Notes: generated by a model not told the origin, from the letters alone. A stretch of 64,000 nt of DNA from Acidianus ambivalens (GCF_009729015.1 NZ_CP045482.1:1608001-1672000); one strand, 5' to 3'; counted from the first letter of the stretch, positions 10,093-18,909 are shown. A program made the numbers and translations.

Positions 10093-10973
10093 TACTCTCT
10101 AAGTCTTGGGTCCACAAGTTTTCCTAAGCCTATTGACATCATCATTAAGCCTATTTCATAAATTATTATAATTATCATAGGTATTATTAAATTCCAAAAA
10201 CCCAAAGGCGAATATATCGCGCCTCCTATACTTATTGCAAAATTTAATATTACACCCCAATTATTATTGGATAAAGGTAGAAAGCCAAAAGCATAAAGTG
10301 CTACTAAACCAAATACGTAAAACATCATATCTTGAAATAGATGTACTAAAATATATGAACTCATTGGATAAATAATCTCTTTCAATATCCTAATCTTGCT
10401 CAGCCCAAGAATTTTTGCCATGGTAATGTATTCTTGCTTCTTTAGAGAATATGTAAAACTTCTTATAGCCTTAGCAAGACCAGCCCAGGAAAACATACTT
10501 AAAATCCCTGCTAATATTAATGGATTACTAGTATGAATTATTGTGGCTAAAATTAACGTTATTGGAAATCCAGGAAGTGTAAGTATTATTTCAAAAAAAG
10601 CATTTAACGCTAAATCTACGAATCTTCCCATAAAGCCAGCTAATAGTCCTAAGATTAGACCTACACCTATAGTTATTACAGATGCAATACTAGTAACTTC
10701 TAATATAAAAGGCGTGCCCCACACGATCTCTGGTAATAACGGTTCACCTTCATAATCTGTGCCAAATATATATAATGGGAAATGATTTAAGGAAGGCGGT
10801 TGAAATGCGTTAAATGGATTGGCTAGTGATGGAGAAGGGTAGGGTATTATCAATAACCCTACTGTGCCCATTAGGATATAAAATACAAATATTATAAAAC
10901 CAGCAAAGAAAATCTTATTTCTATAAATTAATTTAAATAGTCTGTACAATGATATTACGAACTTATTCTTCAC
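10089..10973 (-). CDS. Oligopeptide-type ABC transporter permease (DppC/OppC family)
   Basis: 294 residues with an N-terminal membrane helix (FFAGFIIFVFYILMGTVGLL), a long extracytoplasmic loop, then five helices. The cytoplasmic EAA loop is visible as SYSLKKQEYITMAKILGLSK followed by RILKEIIYP, which contacts the ATPase. The loop text HFPLYIFGTDYEGE corresponds to the PFGTDxxGRD motif of DppC proteins. The start overlaps the end of the DppB-type gene by 11 bases, giving a permease-only operon read leftward; the ATPases are on the divergent operon. The glycan-use context hints at oligosaccharide rather than peptide import, as known for this transporter class in Sulfolobus, but this is not proven by sequence. 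Confidence 0.88.
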   Translation of the reverse strand: MKNKFVISLYRLFKLIYRNKIFFAGFIIFVFYILMGTVGLLIIPYPSPSLANPFNAFQPPSLNHFPLYIFGTDYEGEPLLPEIVWGTPFILEVTSIASVITIGVGLILGLLAGFMGRFVDLALNAFFEIILTLPGFPITLILATIIHTSNPLILAGILSMFSWAGLAKAIRSFTYSLKKQEYITMAKILGLSKIRILKEIIYPMSSYILVHLFQDMMFYVFGLVALYAFGFLPLSNNNWGVILNFAISIGGAIYSPLGFWNLIIPMIIIIIYEIGLMMMSIGLGKLVDPRLREY

Positions 10974-11964
10974 CGACCCTCACCCTGGGATCTAATATTC
11001 CATAAATTATGTCGGCTAATATATTGCCAATTATACTAATTATGACTATTACTAATAGAACACCTATAGCAAGCGGGTAATCCTTACTAGTCAGCGCAGT
11101 AGCGTATAAACTTCCTATTCCGTAAAGTCCGAAAATTGATTCTATGAAAGTAGCTGAACCTAGCAATAATCCAAAAGAATACATCAATCTAGTAAACGAC
11201 GGAATTACTGCAGTTTTACCTATATAGTTTAGAAGTATAGTTCTGCTCTTAACTCCCCTAAGTTTAGCGTATCTTACATAATCTTCTTGTGAAATTGAGA
11301 AAGCAGCAGATCTAATACTTAATATCCAACCCGGTATCATTGGTAGTGAAAAAGATAAAATAGGAAGTGTATAATGATCTAGCATATTAATAATAAAAGG
11401 TAAATTAAAACCTGGGTGAACTCCTATTCCGTATGAACCACTTATTGGGAAATAATTATTATATATAGCAAAAAATAATAAAAGGATAATTGCAACAATA
11501 TAATTAGGTATTGAATTAAATGCCGCCGACAATATGGTTATTAAACTATCTATTTTTCCACCAGAATACTTTGCAGTTAATAGTCCTATTAATACTCCAA
11601 TTATATAAGATAAAATTAATGATGACGAAACAAGAAATACCGTATATGGAGTCTCCAATGCTATTAATTTAATTACTGGCTCATGATATATTAATGACCT
11701 CCCAAGATCTCCATGGAGTAAACCATTTATATAACTTAAATATGCTTGAAATGCGGTTTGATTAACATAATTTCCAAAAACTTCCCTTGCTTTCATTAGA
11801 GCATATTCCTTAGAATAACCTCTAGCCAATAGAGAGTCTATATATATTTGCACTGGATTTCCTGGAGATATGTATAATAATATATACGTTGCGGTTATTA
11901 CAACATATATTGTAATTATAGCCAATAATATTCTTTTTATTATCCACTTAAAGAAGTCATTCAT
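10963..11964 (-). CDS. Oligopeptide-type ABC transporter permease (DppB/OppB family)
   Basis: The frame extends to a possible ATG at 12015, but the start at 11964 is preferred. The protein then begins MNDFFKWIIKRILLAIITIY, as DppB proteins do, and a TATA palindrome lies about 30 bases upstream, inside the longer frame. From there it has 333 residues with six helices. The EAA loop reads SISQEDYVRYAKLRGVKSR, and the family's C-terminal ILDPRVRVG is present. It overlaps the DppC-type gene by 11 bases, so the two are one operon. It forms the membrane channel with that partner. Substrate is uncertain (peptide or oligosaccharide). Confidence 0.87.
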   Translation of the reverse strand: MNDFFKWIIKRILLAIITIYVVITATYILLYISPGNPVQIYIDSLLARGYSKEYALMKAREVFGNYVNQTAFQAYLSYINGLLHGDLGRSLIYHEPVIKLIALETPYTVFLVSSSLILSYIIGVLIGLLTAKYSGGKIDSLITILSAAFNSIPNYIVAIILLLFFAIYNNYFPISGSYGIGVHPGFNLPFIINMLDHYTLPILSFSLPMIPGWILSIRSAAFSISQEDYVRYAKLRGVKSRTILLNYIGKTAVIPSFTRLMYSFGLLLGSATFIESIFGLYGIGSLYATALTSKDYPLAIGVLLVIVIISIIGNILADIIYGILDPRVRVGEE

Positions 11965-11988
11965 ATCTAATATAATTCTCCATATTCC

Positions 11989-12000
11989 GTTTATATAAAC
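11989..12000 (-). promoter_or_regulatory. Palindromic TATA box for the leftward permease operon
   Basis: GTTTATATAAAC is a perfect 12-base palindrome about 31 bases upstream of the ATG at 11964. It is the best TATA candidate for the permease operon and lies within the longer reading frame, which argues against the ATG at 12015. Confidence 0.45.
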
Positions 12001-12092
12001 TTTTTGAAGATTCATGTATTCATAATTATGGGAATAATATTGATTAATATGAAACTTTACCTTTTCAATTCCATATATAGTGTATATTATAG

Positions 12093-12103
12093 TTTATATA
12101 TAA
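12093..12103 (+). promoter_or_regulatory. TATA box for the rightward ATPase operon
   Basis: TTTATATATAA centred 25 bases upstream of the GTG at 12123. The divergent permease promoter lies about 100 bases away, so one regulator could control both operons. Confidence 0.6.
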
Positions 12104-12122
12104 GCTTACTAGATTTGATTAT

Positions 12123-13106
12123 GTGGAAGATGAAATTTTACAAGTTCAAAACTTGACAGTAAATTATAGACTTGAAGATAGTATAGTAAAAGGTATAGAA
12201 AACGTTAGCTTTGGAATTAAAAAATCTAGTATAACAGCAATTATAGGTGAAAGCGGCTCTGGAAAAACTACATTATTGTCTGCAATATTAGGCTTCTTAC
12301 CTCAGAATGCTAGAATAAGTGGTAAAATAATATTTAATAACGAGAAAATTATGGAAAACGGAAAATATAGCAAAAAATTTAGAACTAATAGATGGAGACT
12401 TATTTCCTATATTCCTCAAAACGCAATGAGCGTATTATCGCCTCTACGGAAAATAAGGTCTCACTTTATTGATACAGCTATGGCTTATAATATACCTAAA
12501 GAGGTTGCGTTAAATAGCGCTAAAGAAATTTTGCCTCAAATAGGATTAGATGAAAAAATTCTAAACTACTATCCCTTTGAACTCTCAGGAGGCATGAAGC
12601 AAAGAGTTGTAATAGCACTCGCGATATTTTTAAGGCCTTTACTTACAGTTGCAGACGAACCTACTTCAGCATTAGATGTAATAACACAGAAGAAAATTTT
12701 AGACTTGTTAAAAAAGATCAATAATGAGCTAAATATAACTTTTCTTGTTTCTACTCACGATATCTCTGTTGCGAGTTACGTTGCTGATGAGATAATTGTG
12801 TTATATAATGGGCACATAGTAGAACGTGGTAGTAAAGAAGCGATAATAAATCATCCTCTTCATCCGTACACGTTATATCTATTAAGTAGCGTCATCAGCT
12901 TAAGTAGTAAAAATAAACTTATAAAGATTAGAGAAAAATTCATGGTTAAACATAATATTAATAAGAATCGTGGTTGTCCTTTCTATTCAAGATGTCCTTT
13001 TGCTACTACCATATGTAGTGAAGAATTCCCACCTAATATTAGAATTAATGATCACGAAGTTCTGTGTAATAAGCCTTTTGAGGTTGAGAAAAGTGTATAC
13101 ACTTGA
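12123..13106 (+). CDS. Oligopeptide-type ABC transporter ATPase (DppD/OppD family)
   Basis: 327 residues starting at a GTG with leaderless promoter spacing. It has Walker A GESGSGKTT near residue 43, signature LSGGMKQR, Walker B LLTVADEPTSALD and the switch histidine in STHDIS. The C-terminal extension has the cysteine pattern GCPFYSRCPFATTIC plus a later cysteine (VLCNK), which in this family is thought to bind an Fe-S cluster. The 3' end overlaps the next ATPase gene, so they form an operon that energises the divergently encoded permeases. The binding protein at 16612-18606 is the nearest candidate partner. Confidence 0.9.
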   Translation: MEDEILQVQNLTVNYRLEDSIVKGIENVSFGIKKSSITAIIGESGSGKTTLLSAILGFLPQNARISGKIIFNNEKIMENGKYSKKFRTNRWRLISYIPQNAMSVLSPLRKIRSHFIDTAMAYNIPKEVALNSAKEILPQIGLDEKILNYYPFELSGGMKQRVVIALAIFLRPLLTVADEPTSALDVITQKKILDLLKKINNELNITFLVSTHDISVASYVADEIIVLYNGHIVERGSKEAIINHPLHPYTLYLLSSVISLSSKNKLIKIREKFMVKHNINKNRGCPFYSRCPFATTICSEEFPPNIRINDHEVLCNKPFEVEKSVYT

Positions 13107-13869
13107 AGGAAAAGATATTACTGTAATTTTTAAGACTAAAAAAGGAGAAAAAATTGCATTAAATAATGTATCAATTAGTATATCTGATAACGAAAATATA
13201 TCTATTATAGGTGAAAGCGGCTCTGGAAAAACTACATTAAGTTTAGTTCTAGCAGGAATTCAAAAGCCCAATAAAGGTAATGTACTTTATAACGGTAAAA
13301 ATGTATATAAGTTGAAAGGAAAAGAGTATAAGGAATTTAGAAGAAGTGTACAATACATAATGCAAAATCCATACTCCGCATTTAATCCATTTAGGAAAGT
13401 GGGTGATTCTTTCAAAACAGTAATATCAGAATATAAGCTAGCTAAGGGTAACGAGACAGATAATTTAATAGATAAATATCTGCAAATGGTAGGACTAGAC
13501 GAGTCTATTAAAACTAAATATCCTCACCAGTTAAGTGGAGGTCAATTGCAAAGGGCTGCATTAGCTAGAGCACTCTTATTAAAGCCCAAAATATTGTTCG
13601 CTGATGAAGTAGTTTCTATGCTTGATGCTAGTCTCAGAATAGACGTAATTAAACTACTTAAGGAAATAAGGGAAACTTATAACATTTCTATAATTCTCAT
13701 TACCCACGATATAGGAATAGCTAAATATTTTTCTGAAGATAGAGGTAGAATAATAGTTATGTATGATGGAAAAATTATTGAAGAAGGGTATGCAGAAGAG
13801 ATAATAAAATCGCCAAAAAATGAGTATACTAAATTATTACTAGAGTCGTACCTTGACCCATTTAGGTGA
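13093..13869 (+). CDS. Oligopeptide-type ABC transporter ATPase (DppF/OppF family)
   Basis: The frame is open from 12970, but the upstream part is antisense-quality sequence inside the previous gene. The GTG at 13093, preceded by GAGGT about 8 bases away, gives a 258-residue protein starting VYTLEGKDI; TTG at 13084 is an alternative. Walker A GESGSGKTT, signature LSGGQLQRAALARA, Walker B ILFADEVVSMLD (valine where DEPTS is usual) and ITHDIG are present. Unlike its partner it lacks the C-terminal cysteine motif, ending soon after YTKLLLESYL. It shares a 36-base identical block around Walker A with the upstream ATPase gene. It should heterodimerise with the DppD-type protein. Confidence 0.87.
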   Translation: MYTLEGKDITVIFKTKKGEKIALNNVSISISDNENISIIGESGSGKTTLSLVLAGIQKPNKGNVLYNGKNVYKLKGKEYKEFRRSVQYIMQNPYSAFNPFRKVGDSFKTVISEYKLAKGNETDNLIDKYLQMVGLDESIKTKYPHQLSGGQLQRAALARALLLKPKILFADEVVSMLDASLRIDVIKLLKEIRETYNISIILITHDIGIAKYFSEDRGRIIVMYDGKIIEEGYAEEIIKSPKNEYTKLLLESYLDPFR

Positions 13870-13873
13870 TTAC

Positions 13874-14044
13874 ATGGGCATTATCTCTTTAGTAATAACT
13901 TTATTAATTATTCTCCTTCTGATGACCTTATTTTCAATCGCATTTGCTGGTTTTTATAGTATAGATATATTAGATCTATTAATCATAATTCCTGCACTAG
14001 TTTTTTTCATTTATTTAGAATATAAAGATAGAAAAAGAGATTAA
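13874..14044 (+). CDS. Small two-helix membrane protein, 56 residues
   Basis: The ATG at 13874 sits just after the stop of the ATPase gene, with GGTG about 6 bases upstream, so it is probably part of the transporter operon. The sequence consists of two hydrophobic segments (residues about 3-25 and 28-47) and a charged tail (YLEYKDRKRD) on the cytoplasmic side. No family recognised. It could be a small accessory or quality-control subunit of the transporter. Its 3' end overlaps the convergent mannosyltransferase-like gene by 4 bases. Confidence 0.55.
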   Translation: MGIISLVITLLIILLLMTLFSIAFAGFYSIDILDLLIIIPALVFFIYLEYKDRKRD

Positions 14045-15081
14045 GAGAAAAAGGCATAAATTTGCCATAATACAAATAGTGGTGTTAGTATTATTGAAAT
14101 TATTATATATAATATTAGCCAAATACCTTCAATTTTTAATGAATAAAATGATGGAAAGGCTGAAAGTAATATTCTTGGTATCGAAATAGCCGGTGTACCG
14201 ATTATAAAAAGTAATGGAGATATTGCTAAAATGGAATAAGTAAAGTATAACCACTTATTATTATCGTTAAGCCTTATTATATTTATAGTTAATATAATAA
14301 AGAAAATTTCAAAACCTAAATTTCTAACTAACCAGTCCATTGGGCTTAAGCTTAAGGAGAGTATAGTCCAGTTTTGAGTAGTAAACCAGCCATTAAGTAG
14401 CCAATTAATTTGACATAGTGGTGTAACTAATTTCACTCCCCAAATTATTTTCTCTAGTTTAAAATAATAGAATGGATCACCGGTAGATAAATAATACCAC
14501 GCAAATATAGAAAATCCAGATAGTAATGGAATAATAATAAATTTTAAGAATGATTTTTTAAGTTTAATAATAAATGAAGGTAGAGTCCAAGCTATACTAT
14601 AAAATGTTGCTATAGCAAAACCCATTGCAATTGATGCCGACAAGATCTTCTCCTTCTTTAAAAAGTAAAAAGTCAATGAAACCGCTGTTAAATAGATAAC
14701 ATCTGAATAAGGAAGTGTAGAATAGATTATATAAACCGGAAACAGCTCCAAAAGTAATGCAGTTTTATAATTAAATGTTTTATATACTATTATTGGAAAC
14801 AAATATCCGAATATATTTGTAACTAAAAAAGCACTAATGCAGTAGTTATTGAAAATATTATAGACTAGCTTGATAAGTAAAGGGTATATAGGTGGAAACG
14901 CAAATAAGCAAGGTTTTATATAACCATATTCTGCTATTGTTTCAAAAAGTATAGAATCCCATTTAGTAGTTATCAAGTAAAAGAAATTTGAACCAGAAAT
15001 AAAATATATTGGAAGAAATACCAGAAGCTTCGCTAAAGTAAGAAATATAATCAGTTTTATGATATTAGATATTCCTGCCAC
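14041..15081 (-). CDS. PIG-V-like integral membrane mannosyltransferase
   Basis: 346 residues with about nine membrane segments. After the first helix comes TTKWDSILFETIAEYGY, matching the WDxxxFxxIAxxGY motif of PIG-V/GPI-mannosyltransferase-2-like GT-C enzymes, followed by a short PPIYPLLIKL segment also typical of them. Such enzymes transfer mannose from a dolichol-phosphate donor on the outer membrane face. The start is a GTG at 15081; an ATTTTAACC-like TATA context lies upstream. Location beside the mannosidase and a putative sugar transporter fits a glycan theme. GT-C family assignment is fairly secure, but the acceptor is unknown. Confidence 0.65.
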   Translation of the reverse strand: MAGISNIIKLIIFLTLAKLLVFLPIYFISGSNFFYLITTKWDSILFETIAEYGYIKPCLFAFPPIYPLLIKLVYNIFNNYCISAFLVTNIFGYLFPIIVYKTFNYKTALLLELFPVYIIYSTLPYSDVIYLTAVSLTFYFLKKEKILSASIAMGFAIATFYSIAWTLPSFIIKLKKSFLKFIIIPLLSGFSIFAWYYLSTGDPFYYFKLEKIIWGVKLVTPLCQINWLLNGWFTTQNWTILSLSLSPMDWLVRNLGFEIFFIILTINIIRLNDNNKWLYFTYSILAISPLLFIIGTPAISIPRILLSAFPSFYSLKIEGIWLILYIIISIILTPLFVLWQIYAFFS

Positions 15082-15120
15082 GTGTTCCTATTTTGATATC
15101 ATATTATTTTAACCTAACTA

Positions 15121-15432
15121 CTATTTCCTACGTATTAGCAGATATATTATTATTGCTACGAGAATTATTATTATAATAGTCTCGGGCAAATTGTATGGTA
15201 CTGTATGAACTATAGTCTTAGTGATGATAGATGTAGATAACACGGTATGAATCGAAGTTATATACGAAGTCACATACTCTGTTATGGTAGTAGTACATAT
15301 TATAGTTACAGTGACTGTTATTGTTGTTACATTATATGGTTGCTGAGCTTTAATAATGGATGTAGGTAAGTAAGGGAATATGGCTAATATTATTAAAATC
15401 AAAGAGATCAAAATGACCCTATATTTTACCAT
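15121..15432 (-). CDS. Membrane-anchored Thr-rich stalk protein, 103 residues
   Basis: Structure is signal helix (residues about 5-25), a Thr/Val/Ile-rich stalk (TTITVTVTIICTTTITEYV), then a C-terminal membrane helix and RRK tail. This plan (signal, Thr-rich stalk, C-terminal anchor) is common for Sulfolobales surface proteins, where Thr/Ser stretches are glycosylated. Its ATG overlaps the stop of the preceding secreted-protein gene (15426-16259), so the pair is one operon and probably one cell-surface assembly: this protein could be the anchor for the soluble one. No enzymatic motif is present. Confidence 0.65.
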   Translation of the reverse strand: MVKYRVILISLILIILAIFPYLPTSIIKAQQPYNVTTITVTVTIICTTTITEYVTSYITSIHTVLSTSIITKTIVHTVPYNLPETIIIIILVAIIIYLLIRRK

Positions 15433-16259
15433 AACTCGTAACCACTCCCATATTGTTGACCTCCAACATTGGCTCCTATTACTATTTTACCAAGTTTCAG
15501 AGGCTTTATTTGAATCGATGATGGTACACTCTCATATCCACTAAACCCGTTATTAGTAGGAGTGCATGTTTGAGGAGTAGGACCGTAAACGTATCCATGA
15601 GGCCATAGTTCGGAACTCCAAGGAGTTATTAACCAATTTGCAGTAATGATTTCAAATGCGTTATCTCCACTTATTTTGGATAAAGCTTCTTCACTTTTTG
15701 TAAAACCTTCTAAAATGCCTCCAATTGGTGTAGCAACTTTACCTGGATCAGTTAATTTAAATATTGTATATAATATTTTGGTTTGCCAATCAACTACATA
15801 TAGCCAAACTTCATTTGTATTTTCTTTAGGAATTAATCTTATTCCTAGCTCATATAAGCTATCTGGTTTTGGTCTGAAAAGCTCGTTATTTACAGCAAAA
15901 GGTCCGCAACTTAATCCGCAGAATAACTGTGGATTAGTTGAACCAGCGGAAACATGCCAGCCCCATTCTGGATGATATCCTAAAGATACTTGATAAAAAT
16001 ATCCAGTAGAAGTAGTTAATGAAGGCCATATAACAATTAAGCAATCTAAGTCCTCTAATTTTTTCGGAGTTTTGATTATTATAAATCCGCCATAAATAGT
16101 CTTATTGGGTTGCGGGCTCTCAATTCCGTACTGCCACGAGCAAGGTGTACATATTACTTGTGACCTAGAAATAATGGAGGAGGGCAATTTATCTAATAAT
16201 GTAACGGATACAATACTAGATCCTAACAATTTTATAAAATCTCTTCTCTTAACTTTCAT
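15426..16259 (-). CDS. Tat-exported secreted protein of unknown function
   Basis: 277 residues. The N-terminus MKVKRRDFIKLLGSSIVSVT matches the twin-arginine motif (RRxFxK followed by a moderately hydrophobic stretch), so it is probably exported folded by Tat. The mature part is Trp/Gly/Cys-rich (LFCGLSCGPFAV, GYHPEWGWHVSAGS), without membrane helices, and looks like a beta-sandwich, perhaps sugar-binding; this is a guess from composition and from the neighbouring mannosidase and mannosyltransferase. It is the first gene of a two-gene operon with the stalk protein. Confidence 0.65.
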   Translation of the reverse strand: MKVKRRDFIKLLGSSIVSVTLLDKLPSSIISRSQVICTPCSWQYGIESPQPNKTIYGGFIIIKTPKKLEDLDCLIVIWPSLTTSTGYFYQVSLGYHPEWGWHVSAGSTNPQLFCGLSCGPFAVNNELFRPKPDSLYELGIRLIPKENTNEVWLYVVDWQTKILYTIFKLTDPGKVATPIGGILEGFTKSEEALSKISGDNAFEIITANWLITPWSSELWPHGYVYGPTPQTCTPTNNGFSGYESVPSSIQIKPLKLGKIVIGANVGGQQYGSGYELW

Positions 16260-16611
16260 ATATAATGGTAAAATAAATTTAATATAAAACCTTTTCGTAA
16301 AGAAATATGTCTGAGATATTATAGAAATATATTATATTTCAAATATATAAAATAAAGTTTCCTAATTGATACTATATAAACTTATCTAATAAATATGCTT
16401 AGGAATTAAAGTGACTTCCTCGTAAAATTTATGAGCATTTTATGTAAAAGACGGTATAGACATCAATTATATCTCAAAATCATAGTATAGATAGTATTAA
16501 TACAAATATATCACTAAATAATAAAATACAAATATATAAGTATTATATAATGACCTATTAAAATAACTTTTAAAAATAAATTTATCGAGCATTAACTCGT
16601 GAGAAGTAAAA
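16260..16611. other. AT-rich divergent intergenic region, 352 bases
   Basis: Lies between the leftward secreted-protein operon and the rightward binding-protein gene. No convincing gene. It holds the leftward TATA box, a candidate rightward TATA (TTTTAAAAAT near 16569), and a small inverted repeat CGAG...CTCG (16586-16599) just upstream of the GTGAG ribosome-binding-like site of the binding-protein gene. Confidence 0.5.
16281..16289 (-). promoter_or_regulatory. TATA box for the secreted-protein operon
   Basis: Read leftward, TTTTATATT is centred about 26 bases upstream of the ATG at 16259. Confidence 0.5.
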
Positions 16612-18606
16612 ATGTTATATAAAAAGAGTAGATTATATGCCTCAATTTTGGTAATTATAGTAATGCTAGGATTTTATCTACCTACTATTAATGGGTTCAA
16701 TGTAATAACGCATTCCGCACTTACGGATAAAATAACTAATGGCACATGGGTTTGGGCACCCGAAGCTCCTCCTACTCCTGGGGGAATATATTGGAATTTC
16801 TGGTCACCTACTAATTTAGTTTTAGGATTCTTCCAATACTTACCATTGGCTGTTTATGTGCATAATGATCATCAGTTCATACCTATCTTAGCAACTAACT
16901 GGACGTGGAATGGAAACGAACTAATAGTAACGCTTAGACATCCATATTACTGGGATACAGTAAACGGACCAAAGCCATTTACTGCCTGGGACGTATGGAC
17001 TACTTATATGATAGGAATAAGATTATTCGGATGGTACTCAAACTATGGATTATATAATGTAACTGTAATAAATAATTATACTGTAGCGTTTTGGTTTAAA
17101 GGAATTTATTGGAAAAACTTAGATAGAACGGCAGCTATAGTCTTAGCATCTTATATAGGAGCCCCATATTTCCAATTTGGTAAATATGCTAAAATACTGG
17201 CAACTCTAAATACGTCAAATTTAGCATTAAGCAGTTATCTAAGCAACCTAACTAGCTATATAGAATCTCTAAATGTAACTCCTACAAGTAATGGATTCTA
17301 TTTCCCTAACGTCTCTAGTATTAACGACGAACTAATGTGCTGGGTAGCAAATCCATATTTCGAGCAGGCATTTCCTAACTCGTCTATAAAATACTATCCT
17401 AAAATGATAACTTATTGGTCCAGTGGTAACACTCAAACTTATAACTTTTTAGAAGGTGGTCTATTAGGCTACTGCGTTACTGCAATACCATATAGCATAT
17501 ACGAAACAATAAAATCTGAGGGATATATAATATACATGGCATGTACCTATGGTGGCGTAGGATTTTATCTTAATCCTCAAATATACCCATTTAATAATCC
17601 AATAGTAAGACAAGCTTTATACTATGCCATAAACACTACAGAGCTTGCTGAGGCATATGCACCAGATTACATATCTGGTCCAACTAATTTTGCTGGAATT
17701 CCTTCTGGTTTCTTACCAGAGTTCCAGAAAATGATTCCTTCATCGTTTTTCCAAGGTCTTAATAATTATTCATATAATTTACAAAAGGCTACCCAGTTGC
17801 TAGAAGAAGCGGGATTGAAAAAAGTAAATGGTTATTGGGTCTTACCAAACGGATCTCAGTTAACAATAAGTATTATAGTACCATCAGGATTTACAGATTT
17901 TGTCGCATTATCACAAGAATTTGCTACGCAGCTAAACGCTTTCGGTATAAAAGCGCAGGTTTATGAATTATCTACGTCCGACTTTTATTCAGAGTTCTTC
18001 AGTGGAGATTTTGAAGCAGCACCGTTCTTTACACCATTTACAGATACTATAGATGCGTGGAGAATAGCCAGCATAATACCACAACCGCCGTTTAATTTAT
18101 CAAAACCAACATGGTATATCTATAATGGTGAAAATTATACAATAAATGTATCACAAATAGTTATTCAAATGCATACTCTACAATATGGTTCTCCTCAGTA
18201 TATAAATGATACAGGAAAGCTTATGGCGTGGTACAACTACTGGTTACCTGCTATTGCTGATGTACAAAAAGTAGAACCAGTAGAGCTTAATCCTTATGAA
18301 GCAAACTGGAATGCTATATTATCTACTCATAATCAAACCTTAATATCTACAATCTTATTCCCATTTATAGCATACGACTTTGAATATATGGGGCCAGTAA
18401 TAGGTTTGCTAATGGGCTATATAGTACCGCCTGGCGTTACTCCACACTTGCCTACCTATGTAAAGCCAACTCCTCCTACGACTACTGTTTCCCCCTCAGT
18501 TGCACCTAAATCTAGTATATTACCAATAGTTGGAGGAATTTTAGTAGTAATAATAGTAGTAGCAGTTGTATTCACCATAATAAGAAGAAGAGGTAAACCG
18601 GAGTAA
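16612..18606 (+). CDS. ABC transporter substrate-binding protein, oligopeptide family, membrane-anchored
   Basis: 664 residues. The N-terminal signal helix (SILVIIVMLGFYLPTIN) is followed by a large binding domain of the SBP_bac_5 family; a marker is NNPIVRQALYYAINTTELAE, the conserved region of these proteins. The C-terminus has a Pro/Thr linker (TPPTTTVSPSVAP), one membrane helix and RRRGKPE. Such C-terminal anchoring is typical of Sulfolobus sugar- and peptide-binding proteins of this class. A GTGAG sequence 8 bases before the ATG indicates a leadered mRNA. It is only distantly related to the three near-paralogues at 21770, 23915 and 46300. It may serve the transporter at 10089-13869. Confidence 0.88.
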   Translation: MLYKKSRLYASILVIIVMLGFYLPTINGFNVITHSALTDKITNGTWVWAPEAPPTPGGIYWNFWSPTNLVLGFFQYLPLAVYVHNDHQFIPILATNWTWNGNELIVTLRHPYYWDTVNGPKPFTAWDVWTTYMIGIRLFGWYSNYGLYNVTVINNYTVAFWFKGIYWKNLDRTAAIVLASYIGAPYFQFGKYAKILATLNTSNLALSSYLSNLTSYIESLNVTPTSNGFYFPNVSSINDELMCWVANPYFEQAFPNSSIKYYPKMITYWSSGNTQTYNFLEGGLLGYCVTAIPYSIYETIKSEGYIIYMACTYGGVGFYLNPQIYPFNNPIVRQALYYAINTTELAEAYAPDYISGPTNFAGIPSGFLPEFQKMIPSSFFQGLNNYSYNLQKATQLLEEAGLKKVNGYWVLPNGSQLTISIIVPSGFTDFVALSQEFATQLNAFGIKAQVYELSTSDFYSEFFSGDFEAAPFFTPFTDTIDAWRIASIIPQPPFNLSKPTWYIYNGENYTINVSQIVIQMHTLQYGSPQYINDTGKLMAWYNYWLPAIADVQKVEPVELNPYEANWNAILSTHNQTLISTILFPFIAYDFEYMGPVIGLLMGYIVPPGVTPHLPTYVKPTPPTTTVSPSVAPKSSILPIVGGILVVIIVVAVVFTIIRRRGKPE

Positions 18607-18762
18607 TAAAAATGGCATAAAAATTAAGGTAGAATATTTTTTTAATATAAATTTATATTATGAAATTGTTAATAATAATGTCTAAGCGTTAATAGTTAAA
18701 ATCGTCTTATTATTTTCAAGTGTGACTATCATTATTTCGATCCAAATTGATAACGCTCCGCT

Positions 18763-18909
18763 TTAGTACTTGCGCGCCCTTATAAGAGTCTTCCCAATCA
18801 GTTCATTCTTCTGCGAGTGAATAATTCCTCCCTTGCTGGATATAAATATCATTCCTAATTTTTTAGTTATCTTAGGCATCATTTGAGAGTCATGGACCGC
18901 AAATGATAT
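18763..18909 (-). pseudogene. C-terminal scrap of an M20 carbamoylase/allantoate-amidohydrolase-like enzyme
   Basis: This lies in the otherwise empty 402-base gap after the binding-protein gene. Read leftward, the frame between two stops gives 48 residues containing AVHDSQMMPKITKKLGMIFI and then SSKGGIIHS. This resembles the SGAGHDAQxMA...GMIFVPSxGGISH end of HyuC/AllC-type M20 amidases, including the metal-binding histidine of the final motif. No start codon or upstream domain remains, and the rest of the gap is non-coding. I read it as the last trace of an N-carbamoyl amino acid or allantoate hydrolase gene. Assignment is from remembered family motifs. Confidence 0.6.

Noticed and set aside
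13078..13086. TTG codons at 13078 and 13084 as starts of the second ATPase
   Set aside because: Possible, but the GTG at 13093 has a better-placed ribosome-binding sequence; kept only as an alternative.
12970..13092. N-terminal extension of the second ATPase frame (start at 12970)
   Set aside because: It lies fully inside the coding region of the preceding ATPase in another frame and does not resemble any ATPase N-terminus; a GTG at 13093 with GAGGT upstream is a better start.
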